64,000 nt of DNA from Deltaproteobacteria bacterium. Its GTDB lineage: Bacteria; Myxococcota_C; UBA6777. Under the pieces are notes generated by a model, which was not told the origin of the DNA, did no database searches, and saw only the letters and a program-made list of their open reading frames with translations. The stretch is from positions 1 through 64,000 of the forward strand of contig PCBK01000082.1 of assembly GCA_002731275.1 (NCBI GenBank), written 5' to 3'. Shown piece by piece: positions 44,694 through 53,708 of this stretch. A program made the translations under genes and the position numbers. The stretch's first letter is position 1; each line of letters opens with the position of its first letter.

Positions 44694-46699
44694 CGAAAAC
44701 GCAGCCCCACGTAAAAGGTGCGTGGACGGATGGGGAGGAAGCGGGGATCGCCAGCGTTCAAGATGTTGCGCAGAGACAAAAAGACCTCAAACTTTTTCCT
44801 CCAAAATGTATAGCTGAGTCGAGCATGGAGAAGTGCGTAGGCGTCTGCATCGACACGTTCGAGCGCACCATCTCCATTGAGATCCTGTTCAAAGGGTCGC
44901 ACACCGACAAATGTCCCACTTAACGTCAGCCGCAGCCCAAGCCCTGGATGTTGTGCAAACAAGCTGACATTTCCCCGGTGTGGAGTGCGGCCAAGGAGCG
45001 CTTGCTTCGTCGACAGATCTTCGCTCATCAAGAACGCATACCCCAACGTCAACTGGATATATTTTTGGTAGGAGAACGCGATCTGTGTCTCCACACCTTG
45101 CGTCACTGCGGCGTCGATGTTTCGGTAGGTAATCCGCAGCGGCTCTCCCGCACCTGTCGGGATCGTCTCCGTGTTGATCAGGTTCTCCAAGTCGTTGCGG
45201 TAGAAGTTAGCCCGAAAGGTCAACCACGATGTCCCCAACCATTCAACGCCTACTTGGAGACTCTTTGAAAGCTCCGGTTTCAGATCGTGGTTGCCTATGA
45301 CGACGTAGCCGGCGGCACCATTTTCGAATTGCAGGTACAGCTCCTTGAAGTCTGGAGCACGAAATCCCCACCCATAGCTGGCGCGGATCGCCAGTCCCTT
45401 CACAGGATCGATGCGCAAAGACATCTTTGGGTTGACGGTTGGACCAAATTGCGTGTCGTACCCCACCCTGACGCCAGGGACGAGGCTGATACGAATGGGT
45501 TTGAGCAACATCCACTCGTACTGCGCAAACATCGCACCACGAAAGCGGTGTGCGTAGGCTTCTTGCAGACGATCAGTCTCTAGATGTTCGTACAGCGCGT
45601 CCAGACCGACAGAGATGAAGTGAGAAGAGCCCACGCCCAGGTCGAGCTGCGCGACACTCTGACCGATCCAGTCGTGTGTCTTCTGAAATGTCGGTGGGTC
45701 GACACCACCCCGATGGGAGTAGAGAAATTGATCCCGAAAGTACGCCATGCTGTTTTTCCAACGCAGCCGCAACATCAGGTCTTCATTGGCCAACAACAAG
45801 GAGTTTAAAAAGAACGACGCAGTTGACGTCTCTGTGCGGTTTTTGCGGTCGTAAACGGCACCAACGCTGTTGTTGTCGATGCCGGCTCGATCGCGTAGTT
45901 GGTAATCGCCACGTAGTGAGATGTGTGTCCGAGGTGAGATGCGATACGACGTCCGTCCAGAGACCTGGAAGAAATGATCGTCACTGCCGGTTGTTCCCGG
46001 GTCAGAAGGGTCGAGATCCCAGGCATCATAACGCAACCACGTCAGCGATAATTGGCCACTCCATCCTTTCCAGTAAAAGCCGGTGCTGCCGTTGGCGTCC
46101 ATCAGGTGACCATCACCGTGTCCATAACGACCGGACAGGTTGAGAAAGAAGGGGCGTTTGTTCTTTCGAGTGATGATGTTGACGACACCACCGATCGCAT
46201 CGGAACCATACAGCGCAGACGTCGCGCCTTTGACGATCTCGACACGTTCGATCTGTTCGAGGGGGAAGCGGTCGAGATCCAAGATTCCGCGTTGTCGACC
46301 AGACAGTCGTTGTCCATCGACGAGTATCAAGATGTACTTGCTGTTGAGGCCTTGCAATTGAAGACCGGTCCCGCCGCCAGCGACGGAGGTGACCTGGATA
46401 CCGAGCTGTGTTTCGAGCAGCTCACTCAGTCGTCGCGCAGGTGTACGTAGGATCTGCTGACGTGTGATGACCTCAGTTTGGTTGACTGTGTCTTTTAATC
46501 GCCGCCCTCTTCGGCTCCCTGTTACGACGATGGTGTCGAGATGTTGCGATGTCAAAGAGGCTCGCTTTTTCGGTTTTGGACGGATACTGACGGGTCGCTT
46601 TTTTGGCTTGTCCTCTGTTACCTTTTCGGCCCAAGCGGGCGTGGCAAGACAAAGCAAACTGAGCCCACACCAGCACCACCATCTCTTTGCCGGAGACAT
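44687..46699 (-). CDS. TonB-dependent outer-membrane receptor, probably heme
   Basis: ATG 46699 is preferred over GTG 46705. The 670-residue protein has a signal peptide (ending TPAWA), a TonB-box-like segment (LDTIVVTGSR), a plug domain (LSELLETQLGIQV, GATSALYGSDAIGGVVNIITRK) and a 22-strand barrel ending in a final aromatic-type strand (FYVGLRFRH). The barrel carries GFRAPDFKELYL and GNHDLKPE, like the FRAP and NPDL boxes typical of heme receptors. Position 27 bases downstream of the HmuY-like gene and in line with hmuTUV supports heme as ligand. It is the last gene of the leftward run. Confidence 0.9.
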   Translation of the reverse strand: MSPAKRWWCWCGLSLLCLATPAWAEKVTEDKPKKRPVSIRPKPKKRASLTSQHLDTIVVTGSRRGRRLKDTVNQTEVITRQQILRTPARRLSELLETQLGIQVTSVAGGGTGLQLQGLNSKYILILVDGQRLSGRQRGILDLDRFPLEQIERVEIVKGATSALYGSDAIGGVVNIITRKNKRPFFLNLSGRYGHGDGHLMDANGSTGFYWKGWSGQLSLTWLRYDAWDLDPSDPGTTGSDDHFFQVSGRTSYRISPRTHISLRGDYQLRDRAGIDNNSVGAVYDRKNRTETSTASFFLNSLLLANEDLMLRLRWKNSMAYFRDQFLYSHRGGVDPPTFQKTHDWIGQSVAQLDLGVGSSHFISVGLDALYEHLETDRLQEAYAHRFRGAMFAQYEWMLLKPIRISLVPGVRVGYDTQFGPTVNPKMSLRIDPVKGLAIRASYGWGFRAPDFKELYLQFENGAAGYVVIGNHDLKPELSKSLQVGVEWLGTSWLTFRANFYRNDLENLINTETIPTGAGEPLRITYRNIDAAVTQGVETQIAFSYQKYIQLTLGYAFLMSEDLSTKQALLGRTPHRGNVSLFAQHPGLGLRLTLSGTFVGVRPFEQDLNGDGALERVDADAYALLHARLSYTFWRKKFEVFLSLRNILNAGDPRFLPIRPRTFYVGLRFRH

Positions 46700-46726
46700 A
46701 TTCACACCTGCTCGTGTCGCTGAAGA

Positions 46727-48418
46727 TTATTGGGGGGGATCGATTTTGGCCCACTTGAAGGTCGGATACCCCGACTTCTTTTCGTCATTGTAGTAGGACA
46801 AGATCTTCATCTTGTAGTAGTGACTGCCTTGTTTGAGTACATAGACCTGGTCTTTGGGCGCGAGTGTGTGGGTTGAGGGATCGTATTGGTACCATCCACC
46901 TTCGAGGTTGAAGACGAGGTCAGGCTCTGTCCCTTCGTCGCTTCCATCGACAGCATCCGTGACATAACCGTCTTTGGGGGCGGTCTTCAGCGCGTCAAAG
47001 TCCTCGCCTTTGAGGATCGCGACCTCGACCCCGCCTTTTCCGCTGATACCACCGTTGACTTTGATCTGAAAGCGTTGGAAGGTCAACGTCCACTCAGTTG
47101 AATCCTCAGGTGTTTTGGGGGTCACTTCGGCGTTTGTCTCGATGGAGTAGTAGACCCATGCCGTTTGATCACCTGAGTAGACCTGCACTTGCGTCACACC
47201 ATCGCCGAGATCTTTGGTGGTGACTTTGGGGCCTGTAGGCGTGTCAGGTTTCGGTTGCTTGATTTTTGCCCACTGAAAGGTCGGGTATGCCGGTTGATTT
47301 TGAACATCGTAGTACGATGTAAATTGTAGCTTGAAGTATTGTCCTTCAGCGCTTTTGAGCACGTAAACGCGGTCTCTTGGGGAGAGTGTATGTTTGACGG
47401 GATCGTAAGCGTACCAATTGTCTTGTGTCGCGAACGCGAGGTCTTTGTCATCTGTGACGTAACCATCCTTGGGTGCGTATTCGATCGCTTCGAACTTTTG
47501 TCCATCGAGGATCGCGAGCTGGACGTTCCCTTTGCCGCTGACACCACCGTTGACTTTGACAGAAGAGCGCTGGAAGGCGATGTCCCAATCGGTGGATTGA
47601 GTGGGCTCTTTGACTTCGATATCCCGCGCATATGAGAAGGAGAAGTAGACCCAGCTCTCCTTGTCTGTTGCGTCGACTTTGGTCTGTGTGACGCCATCAC
47701 CAAGGTCTTTGTTCTCCGTCTTGGCTTTGGGCGTGGTGGTCTCTTTTGGCGCTTTGATCTTGGCCCATTTGAGCGTCGGGAAGCCTGAGTTTCCATTTTT
47801 GTCGTAGTATCCGAGCATCATGACCTTGACGTACTCGCCTTTTGTGGTCTTTACGACGTAGACACGTTTGCGCGCAGAGAGCGTGTGGTCCGTAGGATTG
47901 TAAGCATACCATCCGTCCTGTACGAGGAAGGAGAAGTCGGGATCTTTGTCTTCATCGTCGCCATCTTCTTTGTCCGTCAGGTACCCCTCTTTGGGGGCGT
48001 ACTCGATCTCATCGAAGGTCTTGTCGTCGACGATCGCGACCTCGACCCCACCTTTTCCACTGACGCCGCTGTTGGACTTGATCTGAAAGCGTTGGAATCC
48101 AAGCTCCCAATCGTTGGACTGCATTGGGTCTGTGACCTCGACGGGGTTGTCTTTTGCGAAGGTGATGTAGATCCACTTTTCACTGTCTGATGAGTTGATT
48201 TGGAGCTGCGTCACCCCATCGCCGAGGTCTGTCGTTACGACACTCTCACCAGGTACGACACGGGTCTTGGGAGGACCATCTTGTGTCCCTCCGTCGCTGC
48301 TGTGGGTATGTTCCTCTCCCGAGACAAGCTCAGGCGCACAGGCACTCAGAAGGCTTCCGGTCCAGAGACCGAGGACGATAACGACAACAAAAGATACACG
48401 GGTGTATGTCATTCTCAT
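46727..48418 (-). CDS. hmuY: Lipoprotein with three tandem HmuY-like heme-binding domains
   Basis: ATG 48418 follows aagga. Signal peptide with lipobox LLSAC (23-27), so surface- or envelope-anchored. Three HmuY-like modules occupy about 63-221, 236-386 and 401-560. Each opens with DLGDGVTQ, then a W(I/V)Y strand, the DW(E/D)L/I..FQR and (V/I)SGKG motifs, a GW/NWYAY/QYDP..HTL segment and YV.(L/V)K, YYD/N and Y/FPT(F/L)(K/Q)WAKI. HmuY proteins capture heme and pass it to TonB receptors; single-domain forms are usual. Conserved His in each HTL (178, 343, 517) could be structural or a ligand. Only the second module lacks the acidic insert (DGDDEDKDPD). Confidence 0.88.
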   Translation of the reverse strand: MRMTYTRVSFVVVIVLGLWTGSLLSACAPELVSGEEHTHSSDGGTQDGPPKTRVVPGESVVTTDLGDGVTQLQINSSDSEKWIYITFAKDNPVEVTDPMQSNDWELGFQRFQIKSNSGVSGKGGVEVAIVDDKTFDEIEYAPKEGYLTDKEDGDDEDKDPDFSFLVQDGWYAYNPTDHTLSARKRVYVVKTTKGEYVKVMMLGYYDKNGNSGFPTLKWAKIKAPKETTTPKAKTENKDLGDGVTQTKVDATDKESWVYFSFSYARDIEVKEPTQSTDWDIAFQRSSVKVNGGVSGKGNVQLAILDGQKFEAIEYAPKDGYVTDDKDLAFATQDNWYAYDPVKHTLSPRDRVYVLKSAEGQYFKLQFTSYYDVQNQPAYPTFQWAKIKQPKPDTPTGPKVTTKDLGDGVTQVQVYSGDQTAWVYYSIETNAEVTPKTPEDSTEWTLTFQRFQIKVNGGISGKGGVEVAILKGEDFDALKTAPKDGYVTDAVDGSDEGTEPDLVFNLEGGWYQYDPSTHTLAPKDQVYVLKQGSHYYKMKILSYYNDEKKSGYPTFKWAKIDPPQ

Positions 48419-48710
48419 GGGAATTCCTTATAAAGTGTATACAATGGGGGAAACTGGCGGACAGCCCGACTGAGGAGGTGCTTTTTCCTTACAACCGTTG
48501 GAGGAGAGCGAGTCGATCGTCCAACGGCCTTAGGCTATTCCAAGTCAAAAAGTCGATTGTCAAAATGAGCCACGTAGAGCTTGTTGTTGGAGCTTCATGC
48601 AGTGTTCTTCGTCGTCGCAGTGGCGATGCCACGGCTCCTTCTCAGGCAAGACATGAGAACTCCATCACCTGCCCTCTCTCGTGGACTTTTTTCCTTGGAA
48701 GAGCCTAACA
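48419..48710. repeat. Hairpin-containing gap inside the heme locus
   Basis: This 292-base gap separates hugZ from the HmuY gene. It has an inverted repeat ccgttgg/ccaacgg (48495-48501 and 48521-48527), a 5-bp hairpin gtggc/gccac with loop gat (48620-48632) and tctca/tgaga around ggcaagaca (48640-48658). The last is close to a hairpin at 18914-18932 (cctca, ggcaaggca, tgagg). No gene is visible. It could hold a promoter or an internal attenuator for the hmuY-receptor pair. Confidence 0.5.
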
Positions 48711-49529
48711 TCAGGTTGTTTCGCCGAGGATTTCACGGGCTTTTTGTGCGAGCGCGACCAGCTCCTTGCGGACTTGGCCGGCGTCGCGCACTTCTTCGGA
48801 GAAAGACATACGGATAGTACGGCCTTTTCCTCCGACAACAGCGCGCATCTCAAAGCCAAATCGATCGACGACGTTCATCTCGATATCGGTGATGTCGTCT
48901 TCGACTTTCTCGAAGGCTTTGACATATGAGATCATGTTGTGTTTGTGATCTTCGTTCATGTGGGTGATGATGCCATTCGCGTGTTTCCACAAGGGATCGG
49001 GGTAGGACGTGTGATACTCTTCACCGGGGACCCAGCTCATGCGACCAAATCCACCGATATAGCGGACGCGATTGACGTGCAATCTGTAAAAGGCAAAGTC
49101 CGGAAAGTCGATGTAAAACGCCGACTCTGGGTGGACCTCAATGTACTTTTCTCTGTAGAGCGCGAGGCCATCTTCGACGCGCTTGGCCTCACCGAGGAAC
49201 GTCGCGCGAGACAGCGCGAGGGCATACCCTTGTCCAAAGCCCTCGGCGATCAACAGCGACACTCTGGGATCTTTACGAATGTTCTTGGTGTGTGCAGCCA
49301 TACCACTAATAAAGAAGACAAAGTCTCCGTCTTCCAGGGGCAACAACTCGACGATGGAGCCGTAGGGGGTGCCATCTTCGCGGTCGATCGTCGAGAGCAC
49401 ACCTTGGTGGCTTGCGATGGTCAGTGTGCGTGCGTAGTCACCGTGTGTTGGAAGCTCATGACCTTCTCGTGGGTCATACGTCGAGCGGTGGAGTTTTTCG
49501 TTGTCGTTGATCTCTTCTTGTTGCGTCAT
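48711..49529 (-). CDS. hugZ: HugZ/HutZ-type heme-handling protein (PNPOx-like plus DUF2470)
   Basis: ATG 49529 follows aaaggaac. The 272-residue cytoplasmic protein has a split-barrel pyridoxamine-phosphate-oxidase-like domain (about 30-160; TLTIASHQGVLSTI, DGDFVFFISGMAAHTKN, PRVSLLI). A DUF2470 domain follows (about 190-250; HMNEDHKHNMISY, VVDRFGFEMRAV). This is the architecture of HugZ/HutZ proteins, which bind and degrade or release heme. It lies between the ABC importer genes and the HmuY gene and fits as the cytoplasmic endpoint of this uptake route. Confidence 0.88.
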   Translation of the reverse strand: MTQQEEINDNEKLHRSTYDPREGHELPTHGDYARTLTIASHQGVLSTIDREDGTPYGSIVELLPLEDGDFVFFISGMAAHTKNIRKDPRVSLLIAEGFGQGYALALSRATFLGEAKRVEDGLALYREKYIEVHPESAFYIDFPDFAFYRLHVNRVRYIGGFGRMSWVPGEEYHTSYPDPLWKHANGIITHMNEDHKHNMISYVKAFEKVEDDITDIEMNVVDRFGFEMRAVVGGKGRTIRMSFSEEVRDAGQVRKELVALAQKAREILGETT

Positions 49530-49572
49530 GCTTCGTTCCTTTCTTCTGTGAATGGCTTTGTGGTGTGGTCCG

Positions 49573-50385
49573 TCAGGTTTGTAGAGGTACGCGTTGCACC
49601 TCATGAGAGTAAAGTGGTCGGATAAAAGGACGTTTCTGTTCGTCGTAATGGACCCCAAAGGGGATCTGATAGATCTCTTCGAGCAGCTCTGCTTTGAGCA
49701 CTTGTCGGGGATGTCCACGCCGTTTGACGCGTCCTTCGTGAAGCAGCAGCATATCATCACAATATTGTGCGGCGAGGTTGAGATCGTGAAGTGCGGCGAT
49801 GACGAGCGCGCCAGCTTCAGCGAGCGCCTGACACAGCGCGAGGACGGAGACCTGGTGGCGTGGGTCGAGATGGTTTGTCGGCTCATCGAGCAGTAAAATA
49901 GGTGTCTGCTGTGCGAGCACGCGGGCGATATCGACGCGACAGGCTTCTCCACCAGACAGCGCGTTGTACATGCGCTCGGAGAATGCTGTGACTTGTGTCG
50001 TCTCCATTGCTTCTTTGGGGGTCATCTTTACAAATGAGGTCGTGTCTTGCTTTGCTGCCGTCAGTGGGTGGGCGTAGCGGGCAAACTGTACGACCTCTTC
50101 GACGGTAAACGGGAACTGAAGAGCGCTCTTTTGGTGCAAAAAGGCACGTTTTCTCGCGAGCTCTCGTTCCGAATACGCGCTGAGTTTTCGCGATGACAGA
50201 CATACCTCTCCTTTGGACGGCAGCAGATCACCTGAGAGTAGTCTCAATAAGGTGCTCTTTCCAGAACCGTTTGGGCCGACAAGTCCGACGAACTGACCCA
50301 GCTCAAAGCTCTGTTCAACCCCTTGAAGGATCCATCGCGTCGCCTGTTTGTGCCAGCGAAAATGGACGTCTCGAAGCTCAAGCAT
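49573..50385 (-). CDS. hmuV: Heme ABC transporter ATP-binding protein HmuV
   Basis: A 270-residue cytoplasmic ATPase with Walker A GPNGSGKST (37-45), ABC signature LSGGE (143-147), Walker B LLLDEPT (164-170) followed by NHLDPRHQ, and a switch His (ALHDLN). The C-terminus (HPRQVL, LLEEIYQIPFGV) is as in HmuV/FhuC-type proteins. The gene overlaps the permease gene by 8 bases, an operon hallmark. Heme is inferred from the neighbourhood; cobalamin or ferrisiderophore importers have similar ATPases. Confidence 0.93.
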   Translation of the reverse strand: MLELRDVHFRWHKQATRWILQGVEQSFELGQFVGLVGPNGSGKSTLLRLLSGDLLPSKGEVCLSSRKLSAYSERELARKRAFLHQKSALQFPFTVEEVVQFARYAHPLTAAKQDTTSFVKMTPKEAMETTQVTAFSERMYNALSGGEACRVDIARVLAQQTPILLLDEPTNHLDPRHQVSVLALCQALAEAGALVIAALHDLNLAAQYCDDMLLLHEGRVKRRGHPRQVLKAELLEEIYQIPFGVHYDEQKRPFIRPLYSHEVQRVPLQT

Positions 50386-51382
50386 AGAGCACCTTCCTTT
50401 TGTTGCGCATGAGCAACCACGTCAGGAATGGGGCACCGATCAAGGCCGTGACGATCCCGACAGGGAGCTCAGCAGGTGCGACAATGGTCCGCGCGAACAG
50501 ATCGGAGAGGACGACGAGTAATGCGCCACCAAGCGCTGAAGCGCGTATCAAAAAGCGATGTTCAGCGCTGCCAAACATCCGCAGCAAGTGAGGGACGACG
50601 AGCCCAACGAAGCCAATCCCCCCGGCTGCTGCGACTCCTACAGCGACACTGAGTGTGACACCGAGGATCATCTGTCTCTTGAGAGATTCGGTGTTGACGC
50701 CCATGTGGTATGCATCTGCTTCACCGAAGGTCATCAAGTTGAGCGGTTGTGCGAGTCTGAGCTGTAAGAAGATACCCAGCCCCCCAAACAGCGCGACTGT
50801 GAGGATTGTCCACCATGTCCCTCCTCCGAGTCCACCGAGCATCCAGAAGGTAAGACTGCGTAGCTGTTGATCGTCTGCGAGGAAGGTCAACAGGCCAATC
50901 CCAGCGCCCGCGAAGCTGTTGAGCGCGATCCCTGCGAGTAACAACGTCGCGACAAGTACGCGCCCGTCGACTTGAGAGAGACGCCACGCCATCCATGTGA
51001 CGAGCCATGCGCCTGCAAAGGCAGCCGCTGAGACGCCCCACATCCCAAAGAGCGAGATATGACCAGCGAACACGATCCACATCGCCGCGCCCATCCCGGC
51101 CCCGGCGTTGATGCCGAGTAAACCAGGGTCGGCGAGAGGGTTGCGAAAGAGTCCCTGGAGAGATGTCCCTGAGACTGCCAGGACAGCGCCGACAAGCGCT
51201 CCTAATAAGACACGTGGAAAGCGAATGTACATCAAGACCGTATATCCTTCGCTCTTGGTCCACAAGATCGAAGGGATCTTCCAAAATGGGATTGAGTACG
51301 CGCCTGTCCCCGCCGCCACAAACAACGTGACAAATAACAAACCAGACAACATCCAGAGGATGCTCTGTCTTCGTCCTTGCAT
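50378..51382 (-). CDS. hmuU: Heme ABC transporter permease HmuU (FecCD family)
   Basis: A 334-residue inner-membrane permease with about ten helices and FecCD-family motifs: SIPFWKIPSILW, RFPRVLLGALVGAVLAVSGT, NPLADPGLLGINAGAGMGA, and GGIGFVGLVVPHLLRM near 240. ATG 51382 is used (GTG 51388 possible). Placed 18 bases after hmuT and overlapping hmuV, it forms the transport channel of the import complex. Confidence 0.93.
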   Translation of the reverse strand: MQGRRQSILWMLSGLLFVTLFVAAGTGAYSIPFWKIPSILWTKSEGYTVLMYIRFPRVLLGALVGAVLAVSGTSLQGLFRNPLADPGLLGINAGAGMGAAMWIVFAGHISLFGMWGVSAAAFAGAWLVTWMAWRLSQVDGRVLVATLLLAGIALNSFAGAGIGLLTFLADDQQLRSLTFWMLGGLGGGTWWTILTVALFGGLGIFLQLRLAQPLNLMTFGEADAYHMGVNTESLKRQMILGVTLSVAVGVAAAGGIGFVGLVVPHLLRMFGSAEHRFLIRASALGGALLVVLSDLFARTIVAPAELPVGIVTALIGAPFLTWLLMRNKRKVLYA

Positions 51383-51400
51383 GGTCACACTCTCACTACG

Positions 51401-52321
51401 TCACTTGACGACGTGTGTCCCTTTGGCTTCGTAAATGCCACGAAAAAGCGCGAGCGCAGCTTCCCCACAACGTGGGCCAAATCCACCTAAGAACAGATCA
51501 TCCATCACGATAAATCGGTTCTTCTTCCCTGCAGGTGTCAAAGACAATCCGGGCATACGTTTGAAGACCTTGAGCCCTCCCATCGAGCGCAGGCCCTTTT
51601 TGAACAGCACAATCACGTCGGGACGAAGTGATAACAACGCCTCCGCTGAGACGGGTTTGACACCTCGAAACGTCGCGACATTCTTCGCCCCAGCGAGTGC
51701 AATCATCCCACTCACGGGGTTGCCCTTTCCAACGACAAAACGCACACGCGAGCCACGAACATACAAAAACGCGACGCGCGCCTTTTTGCCTTCTCTCTTC
51801 TTTTTGAAAGAGGTGAGTGTTTTGAGTGTCTGATTCATCGATGAGATAAGCGCTTCTGCCCTCTTCTCTTTTTTCAGGGCTTGACCAAGTGCGCGCAGCA
51901 TCTGTTGGCTCGTGGCGACATCTTTGGCTGTCTTTAATAATAATACCCGAATCCCCGCTGCTTTGATCTGTTTGAGTACAAAGTGTGGCTTTACACCTGT
52001 TGTACCAATCACCAGAGAAGGTTTGAGGCGTAAGATCCCTTCGGCGTTCAGACGGTGTTGGTAGCCGACTGTTGGGATCTTTTTGACTTGGGCTGGATAG
52101 TAGGAGGAGGTATCACGGCCAACGACGTGTTGTCCGACACCGAGGGCAAAGAGAGCCTCAGTGACTGGACCTGTGAGACTGACGATTCGATGAGCTGATG
52201 CTGTCTTTGTTGGACTGGCGAAGGCACCACTCGACCACAGCAATATGACGAGTATTCCCCCGACACCCCAGAGTTTTCTCCATTGACGCTTCTGGCTTTT
52301 ACATCGCATCCCGACACACAT
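51401..52321 (-). CDS. hmuT: Periplasmic heme-binding protein HmuT
   Basis: ATG 52321 is behind aaaggag. The 306-residue product has a signal sequence (LWGVGGILVILLWSSGAFAS). It has a cluster-A-9-like solute-binding fold: RIVSLTGPVTEALFALG, VGRDTSSYYP, IPTVGYQHRLNAEGILRLKP and LVIGTTGV, as in HmuT. Family heme ligands include a Tyr; Tyr in GYQH or SYYP is a candidate. First gene of the hmuTUV operon, with a striking inverted repeat just upstream. Confidence 0.9.
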   Translation of the reverse strand: MCVGMRCKSQKRQWRKLWGVGGILVILLWSSGAFASPTKTASAHRIVSLTGPVTEALFALGVGQHVVGRDTSSYYPAQVKKIPTVGYQHRLNAEGILRLKPSLVIGTTGVKPHFVLKQIKAAGIRVLLLKTAKDVATSQQMLRALGQALKKEKRAEALISSMNQTLKTLTSFKKKREGKKARVAFLYVRGSRVRFVVGKGNPVSGMIALAGAKNVATFRGVKPVSAEALLSLRPDVIVLFKKGLRSMGGLKVFKRMPGLSLTPAGKKNRFIVMDDLFLGGFGPRCGEAALALFRGIYEAKGTHVVK

Positions 52322-52338
52322 AGACCTCTACTCCTTTT

Positions 52339-52366
52339 GTGTATCTAATACTTAGAGAAGATACAC
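52339..52366. promoter_or_regulatory. Inverted repeat upstream of hmuT, candidate operator
   Basis: Arms gtgtatct (52339-52346) and agatacac (52359-52366) are perfect 8-bp inverted repeats separated by 12 bases, directly ahead of the hmuT ribosome site. The arrangement fits a dimeric repressor site for iron or heme control. It does not match the classic Fur box closely. It could also be an RNA hairpin in the leader. Confidence 0.45.
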
Positions 52367-53708
52367 GAATGCAGCTCAATGTCGGCTCTCCCAAACAAAA
52401 ACGTGGTTTGTTGGAAAAGCTCTATCATGAGAAAAATCCAGGCAAAAGAAGAGGCACCGGGCGCTGATGATGTGTTCTCTCACAGTGCAAGTGCACATAG
52501 TGGCCGTAGGACAGAGGAGAAAAGAAGGAAGCTGCTGTACATCACAACGCCTTCCTTGATCTTGCTCTCTACGCCTCCATTACGGCGATATATACAAACG
52601 CATACGAGCCAACACGGACCTTTCACATTCTTCTGAGGTTGGAACCGCAAGCTTTACATGAGCGAGCACGCAAATAAAACATGCAAGGACAGTCCTTTTT
52701 CTGAGCGAACATGCAACACTGCAGAAAAAAACGCTGCCCACAGAAGAAGATCAGGCTACCAGCAGCCCAAAAACTATCCAGGTCCGGGAATCTCAAAAGA
52801 CAACAGGATAGTAAACAGACCACACTCTCTTCTTTTACCTGGGCGTCATCGGATGATATCAAAGGATGCAGTGCCCCATTAAGGGCAGGCAGAGGACAAA
52901 TACAAACTGGAAAAAGGAAACCAGCTCGTGGAGGTGTATCGTCCTTGAGGAATCCCATGGGGTCCTACAAACCAGCCAACATCAACCGATGACTTGTTAA
53001 AATAATATGCGACCTTTGGGTACATGTACTCGACTGGCGATCGACTACACCTACACAAAATTCACATATGTATTGCTTTGCTTGAACACAGCAGGGAAAA
53101 AAGGACGCAAAAACACATCGGTTTTTTTCCAGGCTGTTGTTTTTTCTGGAGTCAGTGTGATGTACTTCATTTCAAGGAAACTCGATGAAAGGAAGTACAT
53201 CACACTGATCTCTTCATACTTAGAACACATGAAAGTGTTCAATGCAGATTTATATATAGGAAGTCTACAAACATGTCAAACATCTTTTTGCAAAAAAGAA
53301 GTACCGTTGACGCAATCTGCGGATGGGCTGAAGAGTCAATAAAGCTTCACTCTGTACATGAAGGGCACACCTGCCCTCTCTCCTCTACAAATCTGCACAG
53401 AAGTGTTCCGTAAAATCCGACCACTGCGAACCTTTGTTCGCACATGAGAAGTTGATGTGGCACTTACTGTGAAGATCCAGTCACGATATCAGAGCATTTG
53501 CTCTCACTCTTTTTGATACGTAATTCTTTGTACACAAAGAGAAAACACTTGTTTTCTGCTCAATCAAAGTGATAATGGCACACTTTGTGCTTTACCGCGA
53601 CAACCACAAACGACTGAAGAACGATTCACTTTTGGAACACATGACGCTTTGATGTGCTTTCCCTTGGTCTCGTGTGGTGTTGTGATTGAATAACATTGGA
53701 GAAACGAA
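52367..53708. other. Long non-coding region
   Basis: About 1.3 kb without a convincing gene: frames in it are short, lack ribosome sites and have no recognisable domain. It separates the leftward heme operon from the rightward peptidase gene, so both promoters should be here. Notable structures are a small hairpin with T-run near 52685 (aagga/tcctt, then ttt), the long stem-loop at 53152-53208, and a hairpin at about 53542-53560 (agaaaac/gttttct). The DNA is A-rich compared with the flanking genes, hinting at recently acquired or relic DNA. Confidence 0.45.
53152..53208. repeat. Long perfect stem-loop (17-bp arms)
   Basis: The arms tcagtgtgatgtacttc (53152-53168) and gaagtacatcacactga (53192-53208) are exact complements. 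The stem continues after one mismatch with tttca/tgaaa, giving a 57-base hairpin with a loop of about 11 bases. It is much longer than a typical terminator and has no T-run. It may be a mobile-element remnant or a structured RNA. Confidence 0.7.

Noticed and set aside
53007-53342. Rightward frame of 111 codons over the long stem-loop
   Set aside because: It crosses the perfect stem-loop and lacks a ribosome site. The coding look comes from the inverted repeat.
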